Shown here piece by piece: positions 1 through 9,891 of a stretch of DNA of 64,000 nt (the stretch's first letter is position 1; the number at the start of each line of letters is the position of its first letter). The notes under the pieces are model-generated. The model had not been told where the DNA came from. It was given only the letters and a program-made list of their open reading frames with translations, and made no database searches. Made by a program: the position numbers and the translations under genes. Location of the stretch: assembly GCA_918026815.1 (NCBI GenBank), contig CAKJVC010000148.1, positions 682,001 to 746,000 on the forward strand. The letters run 5' to 3'. This DNA is from Chalara sp. BL73. Lineage: Eukaryota; Ascomycota; Leotiomycetes; Helotiales.

Positions 1-1
1 T

Positions 2-208
2 CGACTATATACCGACGTTCTAGAAGAAGTTTACGCATTGATAGATCGGAAACAAACCGGGACACTAGATCGAGAAGAGTTCGTGGTAGGACTATGGCTT
101 ATAGATCAGAGACTCAAGGGCAGGAAACTGCCTATTCGGGTCTCGGAGAGCGTATGGAGATCTGTCGGAGTTTTGGGCGGGATAAAGGTCAGGATGGTTG
201 GGAAATAG
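2..208 (+). CDS. C-terminal end of an EH-domain protein (IRS4-like), partial
   Basis: Frame 2 is open from the window edge to a TAG at 206-208. It reads as the last 68 residues of an EH domain. An EF-hand-type loop ([12 protein letters not shown]) is followed by the EH signature [16 protein letters not shown] and a short tail. Among fungal proteins this ending is typical of the IRS4/Tax4 family, which regulates PtdIns(4,5)P2 turnover and rDNA silencing; that assignment comes from family knowledge. The rest of the gene lies to the left of the window. The stop is 460 bp before the M28 peptidase gene on the same strand. The EH call is solid; the IRS4 orthology is likely but rests on this short piece. 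Confidence 0.75.
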   Translation, partial: RLYTDVLEEVYALIDRKQTGTLDREEFVVGLWLIDQRLKGRKLPIRVSESVWRSVGVLGGIKVRMVGK

Positions 209-670
209 ACAGACTTGCATTTTACTTGTATAGGCGCAGAGGATACCCGGGGTCTTTTGGTATTTAAGGATAATGAGAAGATGTATCAAAGGCCCTTTCT
301 CGTTCTCGCTTGCTCCTCCTCAGCATCTGTCTCCATCAACTTGCTATGCGGCCTTCACTGATCAATAGCGAATGCTCGCCAAGAAGTCGCTCCCCGAGCT
401 TCCTCATCTGGACAGCTCAACTACCGGTACCAAATATGCTATCAAATTGTGCAATCCCAAGACAACCCTGCGGGGTCATACATGTAGGTATCGCAACGAT
501 GAAGTCATCACCAAGCCGCTCCCACTTTACGCCTTCGTTTCTAAGCTCCCTTCACCTTCCACAACGAAGCTGATGAGGCGCCCCAAAAAACCTCTCCCCA
601 ACCCACATCACAGCCCGCAAAGGAAACAAGCCGCGCGGCGCTCTCGAACAGCCCCTCCTCAAAAAAAGCC
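209..670. promoter_or_regulatory. Intergenic: 3' flank of EH gene and promoter of M28 peptidase
   Basis: No gene is seen here. The final 130 bp are very rich in C and A on the plus strand, as is common just upstream of fungal start codons. Overlapping open frames in this stretch are low-complexity and Pro/Arg-rich, and do not look coded. Confidence 0.5.
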
Positions 671-2586
671 ATGGTCCACCCGCAATCCCTCTCCTCCTCC
701 GCCGCCGCCGCCCTCCTCGCATCCCAAGCCCCCCTCCTCGGCACCGCGCAATCCTTCACCTTAAGGGAGCGCGCCGCCGCCCTCGCCCCGGACCCGTTCC
801 CCTCCGACATCTGCGCCATCGACGCATGGCCCGTTCACCAGCAGGGCGCCGGCGCCCCTTACACGCCGCAGCTCCCGGACGCGGAGCTCGTGTCCGTCCT
901 GGACCAGCTGGATCCGATGCGCATCAGGGCTTACGTGGAGAGGCTGGTGGGTTTTGGGACGAGGCATACTCTGAGCAGTGCCGCGGAGGGGCAGGCCAGG
1001 GGGATCGGTGAGTCGAGATGGGGGGGCCCCTGCTTTGGGAGCGTAGCGGGCGCGGGCTAATGCCGTTGCGGGCGAGTAGGTGCTGCGAGGGATTGGTTGC
1101 TTGATACGTTTCGAGGGTTTGCGGAGGAGAGCGAGGGGAGGATGAGCGTTGAGTTGAGTGAGTTTTTTTTTTATGAAATTTCGAGGAGAGGAGAATTGTG
1201 CGGCCCCCCCCCCCCCCTTTGGGCAAAGAAGCTTGGGTATAGGGATAGGGGTTGGTTGGCATTGGTAGGGGCGATTCTGGTGCTGATGGGATTGTGGTAG
1301 TGAGTTATATTCAGCCCGTTGCGAATAGGATCGATAAACCGACGAACATCAGCAACATCGTTGCGACGTTGAGAGGTAGCAGTGAGCCGGATCGGATTGT
1401 GGTGGTGAGGTGAGTGACGCTGCTCATTTAGTCATGAGTCAATGCTAAGGCTTAGGTGGGAAGTGGGCATTATGATTCGAGGGTTACAGATATAATGAAT
1501 TATGTTGACGATGCTCCTGGGGCTGATGATGAGTGAGTTCTCTAAAGAAGGACGGGATATAAAAAATACTAATTATTTGCCAGTGCGAGTGGAGTGGCTA
1601 TCTCATGTTGGTGATCCTCGAGCTTGAAACAAAAGCCACTCAGATGCAGCAGAGGAGTAGCATTACTGACTATATATCACCAGTGGAACTAGCAAGAATT
1701 TTGGCCAAATACAAACCAAAAGCAACAATGGTATTTGCTGCCGTAGCTGGGGAGGAGCAAGGTCTTTATGGCAGTACTCATTTAGCAAGAACATACGCCA
1801 ATGCATCAGCCTATGTAGAGGGGATGTGGACCGTAAGACCTCAAGCCTTGAAGTTTTGCAATTCAACTAACATGCAACCAGAACGACATCGTTGGCTCGC
1901 CCATAGGCGACGACGGCAAGAACTCCTCCAACATTATCCGAGTCTTTGCGCAAGGCACTCCTGTAAACGAGTCGTCCAGACAAGCATCACAACGACTTAC
2001 CGTCGGCGGCGAAAACGATTCCCCTGCCAGGCAACTCGGCCGTTTCACCCGCGACGTCGCCTCCAACAACGTCACCGGAATGAGCGTCGAGCTCGTCTAC
2101 CGCCTTGACCGGTACCTGCGCGGCGGCGACCACCGGCCCTTCCTCGAAGCCGGCTACGCAGCGAACCGCTTCACGGAGCCGCGGGAGGACTTCGCGCACC
2201 AGCACCAAGACGTGCGGCTCTCCAACGGGACGCAATACGGCGACCTCCCCGAGTTCTGCGACTGGTATTACATCTCGCGCGTTGGGAAGGTGACCGGGGC
2301 GGCGATGTGGAGTCTTGCGAACGCGCCGGATCGGCCGAGGAATGTTACGATCGAGACAGCGGCCCTGACGAACGATAGCGAGTTTGCGTGGGTTGGCGTT
2401 GAAGGCGCGGTGGCGTATGAGGTTGTGTGGCGGCCGACGAATCAGCCGTTCTGGACGCATGTTATCGAGGTGGGCGACGTGAGGAGGGCGAGGGTGAGCG
2501 TGAGTAAGGATAATGTGGAGTTTGGGATTAGGAGCGTGGGTGCGAATGGGTATCGGAGTCCTGCCGTGTTTCCGTTTCCTGCGTGA
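671..2586 (+). CDS. M28-family zinc aminopeptidase (leucine aminopeptidase type), secreted
   Basis: This is predicted to be a secreted metallo-exopeptidase that removes N-terminal residues using two zinc ions. Seven exons fit: 671-1007, 1080-1157, 1301-1409, 1464-1532, 1584-1606, 1684-1832 and 1882-2586, giving 489 aa with every phase closed. The N-terminus has a modest Ala-rich hydrophobic stretch ending in GTAQ, a plausible signal peptide. Zinc and catalytic residues are visible in family order: His in SGHYDSR, Asp in DDASG, Glu-Glu in [10 protein letters not shown], Asp in NDIVGSP, and His near HQHQDV. A conserved GAARDWL block precedes them. Intron 2 contains a run of 14 C, and intron 5 uses a weak GTTGGT donor; reading through intron 5 would hit a TGA. 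The family is certain; the exact substrate preference is not. Confidence 0.88.
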
Positions 2587-4246
2587 GCCGCGCGGGCTTG
2601 GTGGTAAGGAGATGGCGCAGATATGTAAGGGAGATTCATATAGGAAAGATAAGTACCACCAAAAGTTTCAATGGTCAAGGTGGCAGTGGAATGTTCAGTT
2701 TACGCTCTTGCTGGCGACCTGGCCTGCTCTCATTGCCTTTCACTCCGGAGACGAATTCCCATGTAGCCCCCACTCACCAATGGCGAACGCTACGATCATT
2801 ATCAGCATTCAGTGAAGGGTAGCGTTGGTTTTCCATATATCTGGTTGATTCCCTAGGTTATCTAAGGTAACCATCTGGCCAACTGGTTCTGCGATGCAGT
2901 TCTGCTTAGAACTAAAGCCATTCTCCTAATTCTGATGTTTATACAAATCAGTCCTGCAGCTGGTTAGGTTTTCCCAAGTTGCTGGACGTGAGAGGAAATC
3001 TCGTTGTTCTTGTTCATGTTGGTTTTAAGGTGTTACCCCTTTTTCACTATATATGTGTTAGTTGCTGTATATCTCCAGCTAGGGAATGGCCGGCTTGGCG
3101 ATTGAATTTGTTCGACAGCTAAGTTCTGTATTCTACATCATGTAAGTTTGGTAGACTTGGCGAATGAGAAAGGGGAAGCGAATCCGTGTTTCTATACTAA
3201 CGGTTCTTGTAACGGGGGGAAAGGCCACCGCCAAATGGGATTAATTACCACGATTTTAAATATGAATAGTATAAGAGCCTCAAAAAATGCAAGTTCAATG
3301 GCCATGCTTCTTGGCTGTCACTTACCGCCGGACCATATATATCTGATGTTGTCCATCTCTGTCCAACTCTAAATCTAGTCCCTCCCCTCAATACCAATCC
3401 GTGCTCATCCCAGGACGCCCAGCCCAAACCTCCAGGACAATCAACTCAAGTATACGTATTATTTGGCAATCAAGCAGTTTTGTATCCAGCGTAATGGGCC
3501 GTTCAGACGATGGAGTTCGCACCCTCCACGTCTTGCCTGTCTCATGTTAGCCGAAGTTGACATACACGACGGACGTGAAAGCTAGACCATTGAACTTACT
3601 TTTCGCAAGAAGGATGTTAAATCAAAACAGATCAATACGTTCTTGTAAACAAGAGGGATAGGGGAGGTGCAATAGCGTGCAGCTTCCTCCGCCTCCTCCG
3701 CCTTAAGAAGCATCCAGCCGCGACAAACGGGACCGCCGTAGCGTAAAAATATAGGAGGAGCGCGCGATTGCCTTAACATGCTTCGTCGGCCTTGCAGCCT
3801 GCCGGCAAGGCATTTTGGAAAAAAGAACCAAAAAAAAAAAAAAAACAAGTTCAATGGTCAAGCTTGGGAGGGCTTATACTTACTTTAGAGTTGCTGTACT
3901 TGAAATGGGTGATCAAGTCATGGCGTATCTTCTTGGTGCTGTCTGATGGCTCTAAATGAGTGTCTATTGGTCAGTTTTCTCATTTAGATGATCGTGGTAC
4001 GTCGTCTGCTGCTGTATACTGCGGTTCCGATGAGTGTCTATTATTCAGTTGTCTCACGTCGGCTCAGATTGTGATTTTTTAATTTTTTGGGGGGCCTCTG
4101 TGAGAAGTTAGCTACAAACTAGATCAAGCTACAGGTTTAACAGCTTGACCAATGAACTTGTTTTGGCATTCAAAGTTGTTATTGAAATTTATAAGGCTGG
4201 ATCCTGAATAATAAAAATCCACAGCCAATGCTGCTTTAACTTCTGG
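2587..4246. other. Gene-free stretch between convergent M28 and DPP5 genes
   Basis: No coding region is supported. Open frames here are short, start at non-ATG codons or are low-complexity. The stretch receives the 3' ends of two convergent genes. It contains a 16-nt A run at 3830-3845 and a degenerate direct repeat at 3955-4057. The GC-rich block around 3670-3810 differs from its surroundings and could be a small relic element, but no termini were found. Confidence 0.5.
3955..4057. repeat. Degenerate direct repeat, two copies of about 28 nt
   Basis: Positions 3955-3984 and 4029-4057 share the core ATGAGTGTCTATT followed by TCAGTT and TCTCA. There are a few mismatches and the period is about 74 nt. 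It looks like an old local duplication. No function is evident. Confidence 0.5.
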
Positions 4247-6625
4247 CTACCTGACCTCTTGATTCACTCTTCCATGCTGAGACACCATCTTTTGCCGTAA
4301 GCTTATCGCCTCCTCTGTTTTGAGTGGAGGCTCAAGTTCAACTCCGGTCACACTTGCCCAGCTATTTGCCCACCCGAGCACAGTCTTGTACCATCTCAGA
4401 GAGTTCTCTCTTTGCAAGACAAGATGATTCTCGTCAGGAAAGTTCAGGAATCGCGCTGGAATCCCTTTCATACGGCACACATTGAATACTGCCAATCCCT
4501 CGGTGATAGGACAGCGGAAATCTTTGTCACTGTGGATGACCAACATTGGCGTTTTCCAGTTGTGCACGTACTTCGCTGGGCTGTACTTGTCCCAAGCCTC
4601 TGGCACATGGTCAGACTCCCACGGAGCGCCACCAAAATTGCCTGGTACCCACGAGGCAATATCAGAAGCTAGCATGCTATACGGAGAAAAGACCCCATCA
4701 TGAGAGATTAGAGCTTTGAAGCGCCGGCCCAGTGGCTGCCCGGCGATCCAGTTAGCCATGTACCCGCCATAAGAGCCGCCAGCTAGGACGGCTCTATCAA
4801 TGTCTACGAAGGCCAGGTTCTCTTCAACATACTGGAAGCACTTTCCTATATCATCATATGGGATACCACCCCAGTTGCCCAGCATTGCGTCCATATAAGC
4901 CTGGCCAAAACTTGAGGATCCCGTGCTAGAAAAACTCTTGTCAGCGATGTCTGAAACATGGACAACGAATACGAACGGGTTTGGCGCAACAACCACATAG
5001 CCTTGCTCGGCCCAAACTGCCGGATTCCATCGGGTTGACCAAGCATTCGACCAGCTTCCGGTTGGTCCACCATGAATGAGGAAAGTTACAGGATATTTTT
5101 TCTTGGGGTCAAAATCAGATGGTTTCCATAGCCATGCGTGGACATGATGATCATCAGCTTTGACGTTGATCTCTGAAAATTGGCTCTTCTTGAGACCAAG
5201 TTTCAAGTGGTTCGCGGAGAACAGTGAAAATGGGGTAGTATATCCTGACTTAGTATCCGTAAGATAGAAGCTACCATCGTCAACAAAGCTTGAAATGTTC
5301 ACAAAAAGCTTGCTCTCCATTGGATCTTTACTGAGTGGAAAGATAGATTCGACCGAGCTGATAGCATTGCCAGCGACGAGCTTTGGCACCACATCCGCCG
5401 AGTGAATGCCTGGAGGCGAAGCCAGAGAACTGGATATTTTCCAGACTTTGGCACAAGCTCGGTCCTCGGCTTGAATGAATATCTCGCTTCCATCATTTGA
5501 CCATAAAAGCGAGCCTGGATTAATGTCCCATAGCTCACTTTTTGTTACGTCTGTTACAGCATGAAGCTGAATTAGCGCCTCAGGGTCTCGTAAGGACCTG
5601 ATCACGAAGATTCGATTGGCATCAGTGTACTGCAATGCACTTTTGGTGGACAGAAACGCGGCTGATTGGCCATCTGGTGAGAAGACTGGCGAAGAAAAGT
5701 TACCGTCAAAATTAGGAATGTCAATTTTCTTGATCCAAGTCGGTGGTTTAGCATAGTTTTCGACCCTCAAGTACCAAAGCCGGAGGGCCATGGCTGTGTT
5801 GATGTTATAGTCAGGATCATTGGCCAGGATCAATATTCCCTGGTCTGATAATTGGAAATCTTCTGGGGCATCACCTAGCTGAGGGACTAGCGGAAACAAC
5901 AGTGCAGGCCGAGAGCGTTCCAGGGCATTTATAAGGCCGCGTTTAGAAAGTTCATAATTGGATGTCGACTTGCCTCTTTCGAAGGTGGTGTACCATAGAG
6001 TGCTCATCTGTTTTTCAACGTACGTGTCCCAGTATCTCACTAGGACGGAATCGTATTCTCTTGCTGAAGAAAAAGGCTTGCGCTCTTTCTTTCCTGGAGG
6101 CTGAAGCGAGCCTTTATCATCCATGAGTGCTGCGAAAGCAATGGCTATGGTACCATCAGCCAATTCTCTAGTTTTGAATTTGCTGATGGTGCTGTCAACT
6201 GTCCCAGCAAGATAGGCGCTATTGCATAATTAGATCCTTTCTCTTTATTGATTCTTTGCTATGAGCAGGTACTTCTTCTCGGGTCCAACTGTACCAATCC
6301 AAAATTCTGTTTTCCCTGCGTCTGTTGTTCGCAGCCAAATAATTTGATCTTTTACGAGCCATTGAGGCGAAACATTTTTTGCGTCATCAGAGAATAGCGT
6401 CACCGCCTCCGTCTCCAGTTCTATTACTTTGATCTCATTTCTTTCGCTATGAGAATCAAGTGAATATGTTGAGACTGTATAAAGTGCATACTTTCCGTCT
6501 GAACTGGGTTTTGCTGCAGAACGACGAGGCGCTGTGATGAGCAACCTGCGCTTGATTAGCAAGATTTGAATCAATTGAGGGTATGCATACTCCGGAGTCA
6601 GTCTGATGTTTGATTTGATAGTCAT
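4247..6625 (-). CDS. DPP5-like S9 dipeptidyl peptidase without a signal peptide
   Basis: This is a serine exopeptidase of family S9 (dipeptidyl-peptidase 5 type), with a beta-propeller followed by an alpha/beta-hydrolase domain. On the minus strand the exons are 6591-6625, 6273-6545, 4977-6218 and 4247-4925, giving about 742 aa. The third intron (4926-4976, 51 nt) is stop-free and in frame, but removing it restores the family sequence NPTGSSSFGQ. The N-terminal LTPE and APRRSAAKP blocks are characteristic of DPP5. The catalytic triad is Ser in AGGSYGGYMAN (near residue 568), Asp in HSDKDFRCP and His in PDENHLVL. Secreted fungal DPP5 begins with a signal peptide. Here the first residues, MTIKSNIRLTPE, are polar, so this copy is probably intracellular or its first exon lies elsewhere. 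Confidence 0.88.
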
Positions 6626-7626
6626 TTTGTGTCAGCGGAAATATTTTCTATAACCCATCAAGTCTCATAGGCTATGTCCAGTTTATATCGATGTGGGGCT
6701 AGACTTATTGTGGCTGCCTAGATACACGTATTCATCCCTATGGGGCAGGTAATGTAGAATCTGTATTCTAATACGTAAGGTTGACTATCGTACATGATGA
6801 TCCTGAGCTGGCCCTGGTAAGGATACTATTAGCACAAACTGCCGTGTTCTCTATGTATTCCAGAAATTATCATTTAAGCAGGGTTGCTGGGCAAGTTTGT
6901 CGGATGGCACGGAATGGCTTCGAGCGTTCATTGCGCTACGACCCAATTATTTCAGCTCTCCAAATGTAGATCTCAGCTACATTATTCAGTCGTGATCTTA
7001 CGGGAACTGTCTATCGCATTTGACTTGATGTTATCAGTCCTCTCGGTTTCATGTGGCTCACGTGACTTTAGGAAGAGCGTTTCCATTCCCGAATTTGAGT
7101 TGAAGCATCTTGGGCAGGAAGAGATGCTTTGAATTACACGAGATTTTCCAGAGGGGCGTGAGTACATGCTGCTTGTCAAATTGAAGGGCACTATTCCTGC
7201 TTTTGAACTTGGTCTCTAACCCAACTGGCATGAGCCCAGCCAGTCATCCTCTCCGAAGCTGACAACATTTCTTTCCATCTATATCTAGAATGTATTGCAT
7301 CAACTAATTACTGGTGCTGCATAACAACGCGATGGTTCGAGTTTTCTGCAATCGCTGACAACTTCTGGGCTGACAAATCGCCATTATTAAGCATTCTATA
7401 CTGGCCAAAGGCCGCTGCGTTGTATGCTGCATGTACCCGCGCTTAAATCCGGGAAACATAATTGATGTCTTGAACGTCAAGATAACTCAGCAAAGCTATC
7501 ATAGTTACACTTACAAATAGAGTATAATTATATCTCTCATAGCCACAATGCAATCGTTATTTCCTGTGCTTAAAGCACGAAAATTGACGAGTACACGCAT
7601 CAGCCACTAGACCAAGCCAGACAGCA
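6626..7626. promoter_or_regulatory. Divergent intergenic region, DPP5-like and transcription factor genes
   Basis: About 1 kb lies between two divergent start codons. No supported gene, RNA or repeat was seen. Small open frames at 6781-7190 have no recognisable sequence and overlap each other on both strands. The stretch presumably holds both promoters. Confidence 0.5.
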
Positions 7627-9458
7627 ATGGCTAGAGTATCGCCAAGAAACAAAGAGAAGCAACAATTTTCATTTAAAATCGTGTCTTTTGGAGACGGAGA
7701 AGAGAAGCAAGAATCAATTACGCGGCGGCCCGCTAGAGAATTGCCATTTATAGTCAGCAATGCTCAGCAGCGATTTCAAGACGCGAACACCAAGACCTAT
7801 ATCAGAAAACATGTCATGCATGACCATGTTCAGAGAGGCAAGACAGATCTATCAAACTCTGTGACCAAAAAAATTCTTCCTAGGCTAGAGATTCAGAATA
7901 GTAGGAAAGGCACTAGAGGGTTAAGTAAAGGTTCAGATGCCCACGAGGATCCAAAAGTACAGGAGATACCTCCCATCAATACATTCGTTGAAAGTCATGA
8001 GCACGAGTTTTGGGATGATTTCGTGAATAGTGAGCTCGGGGAAGTGGAAGACGACGACATATTGTCACCCAATCCAAGAAGTATTCTTGGTGCGGGAAGA
8101 GTTGACCCGTAAGTGTACACAAAAGTCCAATATCTGTGAGGAGCGAGACTAATATAAGTCCAGATTCGGCACCTATCCCATACCAGCTACCAAATTATCT
8201 CATTTACTGCTTGACCACTGTAAGACGGCAGCTGTTTCCTTCCTCGGCGTTGACTTATGTTAAGATACAAGGCTAACATCGCGGATTAACAAAAGTCGTC
8301 TCGATCGTAGCACCGGCCCTGATTCCCCTCCCGTTCTGCACCTCAGACGTCTTCAACCCCCTCAAGACGATATGGTGCCGCTACTCACTGGATGACGCTC
8401 TCATGTTTCAAGGGATCCTGATAGTAGCATCCGCTCACCTCGAAGTCCTCACCCGTCAAGCAAGCACCCAAGAAACGCTGTTCTACGAATGCGAAATCGC
8501 CAGAACCGTGAACGAAAGGCTTGGGACAACAGATTTGGCCTTGAGCGACAGCACAATCGTCAGCGTCACACTCTTGGCAGCAGCCGAAAGCCTTCGCGGC
8601 AACACCGAAAAGCTTCTCATCCATGTCTCCGCTCTGGAAAAGCTGGTAGAGATGCGCGGCGGCATAACCACGCTCGGCTACAACGGCCTGTTACAGATGA
8701 CTCTCAGCTGGGTGGATCTCACCACGGGCGCCATCATCAGATCTCCTCCTCGATGGCCGCATGTCAAATGTACGAACACGATATCCCGAGAGCTCTTCGC
8801 AGCCATGCGATCCGCTCTCAGAGTTACGGCTCGCGATCCGGACGCAGAAGTGGCTTTCCTCGCACGGGGCGATTTTCCGACGATCTTCCAAAATCTTCGG
8901 ATGCTGTCGGTGATGCTGGGGGCGGCAAGAGAGGTGAAAAGAGTGAGCTACAGCAGCGTATTCTACTTCTGCAGCATGAGATTCTATCTCGAACATTGCC
9001 TGCTTAGCCTACCGGCCCCAAACCCTTTCGAATGCGCGGATGGCACGGTGGCGGAGCTGTCCAAGCTCGCCTCCCTGATATATCTCCATCGGGTGCTTAG
9101 AGAGTTTCAGCCAGAGGTGGGAGCTCTGGTCGCCCTCAAGAACCAGATTATGAGCCTCTGCGACCAAATAGAAAGTTTAGACAATCATGCTCAGAAAGAT
9201 GCCTTGCTCTGGGTCGTAAGTTGCACAGGAACCTGCTTCATTGGCGAGGCAGAGAAGGCCTTCTTCGCTGAGAGGATTGCATTCTTGGCGGCTAGTTTAG
9301 GCCTTCGGACTTGGGCAGACGTGGAACTTGTTCTAACAAAATTTCTATGGATCAGGGGAATATACAAGGAAAAATGCGAGGCGTTATGGAGGGAGTCGGA
9401 AATGTATATTAGTGCTGGTCCTTGGCTAGAAATGCTAGGTGTTGATGTGATGAGATGA
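7627..9458 (+). CDS. Fungal-specific transcription-factor-domain protein lacking a zinc cluster
   Basis: Three exons fit (7627-8108, 8164-8219, 8296-9458), giving 566 aa. The basic N-terminal part contains FIVSNAQQRF and RKHVMHDHVQR. That arrangement resembles a large filamentous-fungal family with an N-terminal (R/K)xHVM segment and a C-terminal Fungal_trans_2-like helical region, often filed under uninformative names. An acidic patch (ELGEVEDDD) follows. The C-terminal two thirds are helical, with segments such as DDALMFQGILIVASAHLE and LEKLVEMRGG, typical of the regulatory domain of Zn2Cys6 factors. No Cys6 cluster is present, so DNA binding is not shown. It is probably nuclear. Its targets are unknown. 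It ends about 430 bp from the convergent deaminase-like gene. Confidence 0.7.
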
Positions 9459-9891
9459 CAATATCAACAGACATTCTTATTCGCTAGTATTGCCCCAGGC
9501 TCCATAAATAACATATTTATTAGAAATGTTGAAGGTTTCATTCAAATAAGCGTGACACTTATACATATTAACCGTTCTATTCCAGCATCATGACATCGTT
9601 ACAGAAAACTCTAGCATCTTCCGCACGGCTCAATACATATCTCGTTTCATTGAATCCATACCCAGATTTCAAACAGAAACCAACGGCCTATATCATATCA
9701 CTTGTGGCCTAAAGGCTGTCAGGCGACCTTTAGACAAGCCGAAATGATTACTCGCATGCTATAGCTCTTTCAAGGCAAAAGCTCATATAGTGCCAAAACC
9801 AGACCTGAAACGCCTACATCAAACATGTATTCTTGCGCACAACCCAACGCAAGGCCGCATAGATTAAGTCGCATTTTGGGCATATTGTGAC
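9459..9891. other. Convergent 3' intergenic region
   Basis: The stretch is AT-rich, between two convergent stop codons. Nothing beyond presumed 3' UTR sequence was seen. Confidence 0.45.

Noticed and set aside
1607..1683. In-frame TGA in the M28 peptidase, suggesting a pseudogene
   Set aside because: Removing an intron at 1607-1683 gives the expected DASGVAISLELARIL and all exon phases close, so the gene looks intact.
3600..3860. GC-rich block ending in an A run, reminiscent of a retroposed element
   Set aside because: No internal promoter, terminal duplication or second copy in the window.
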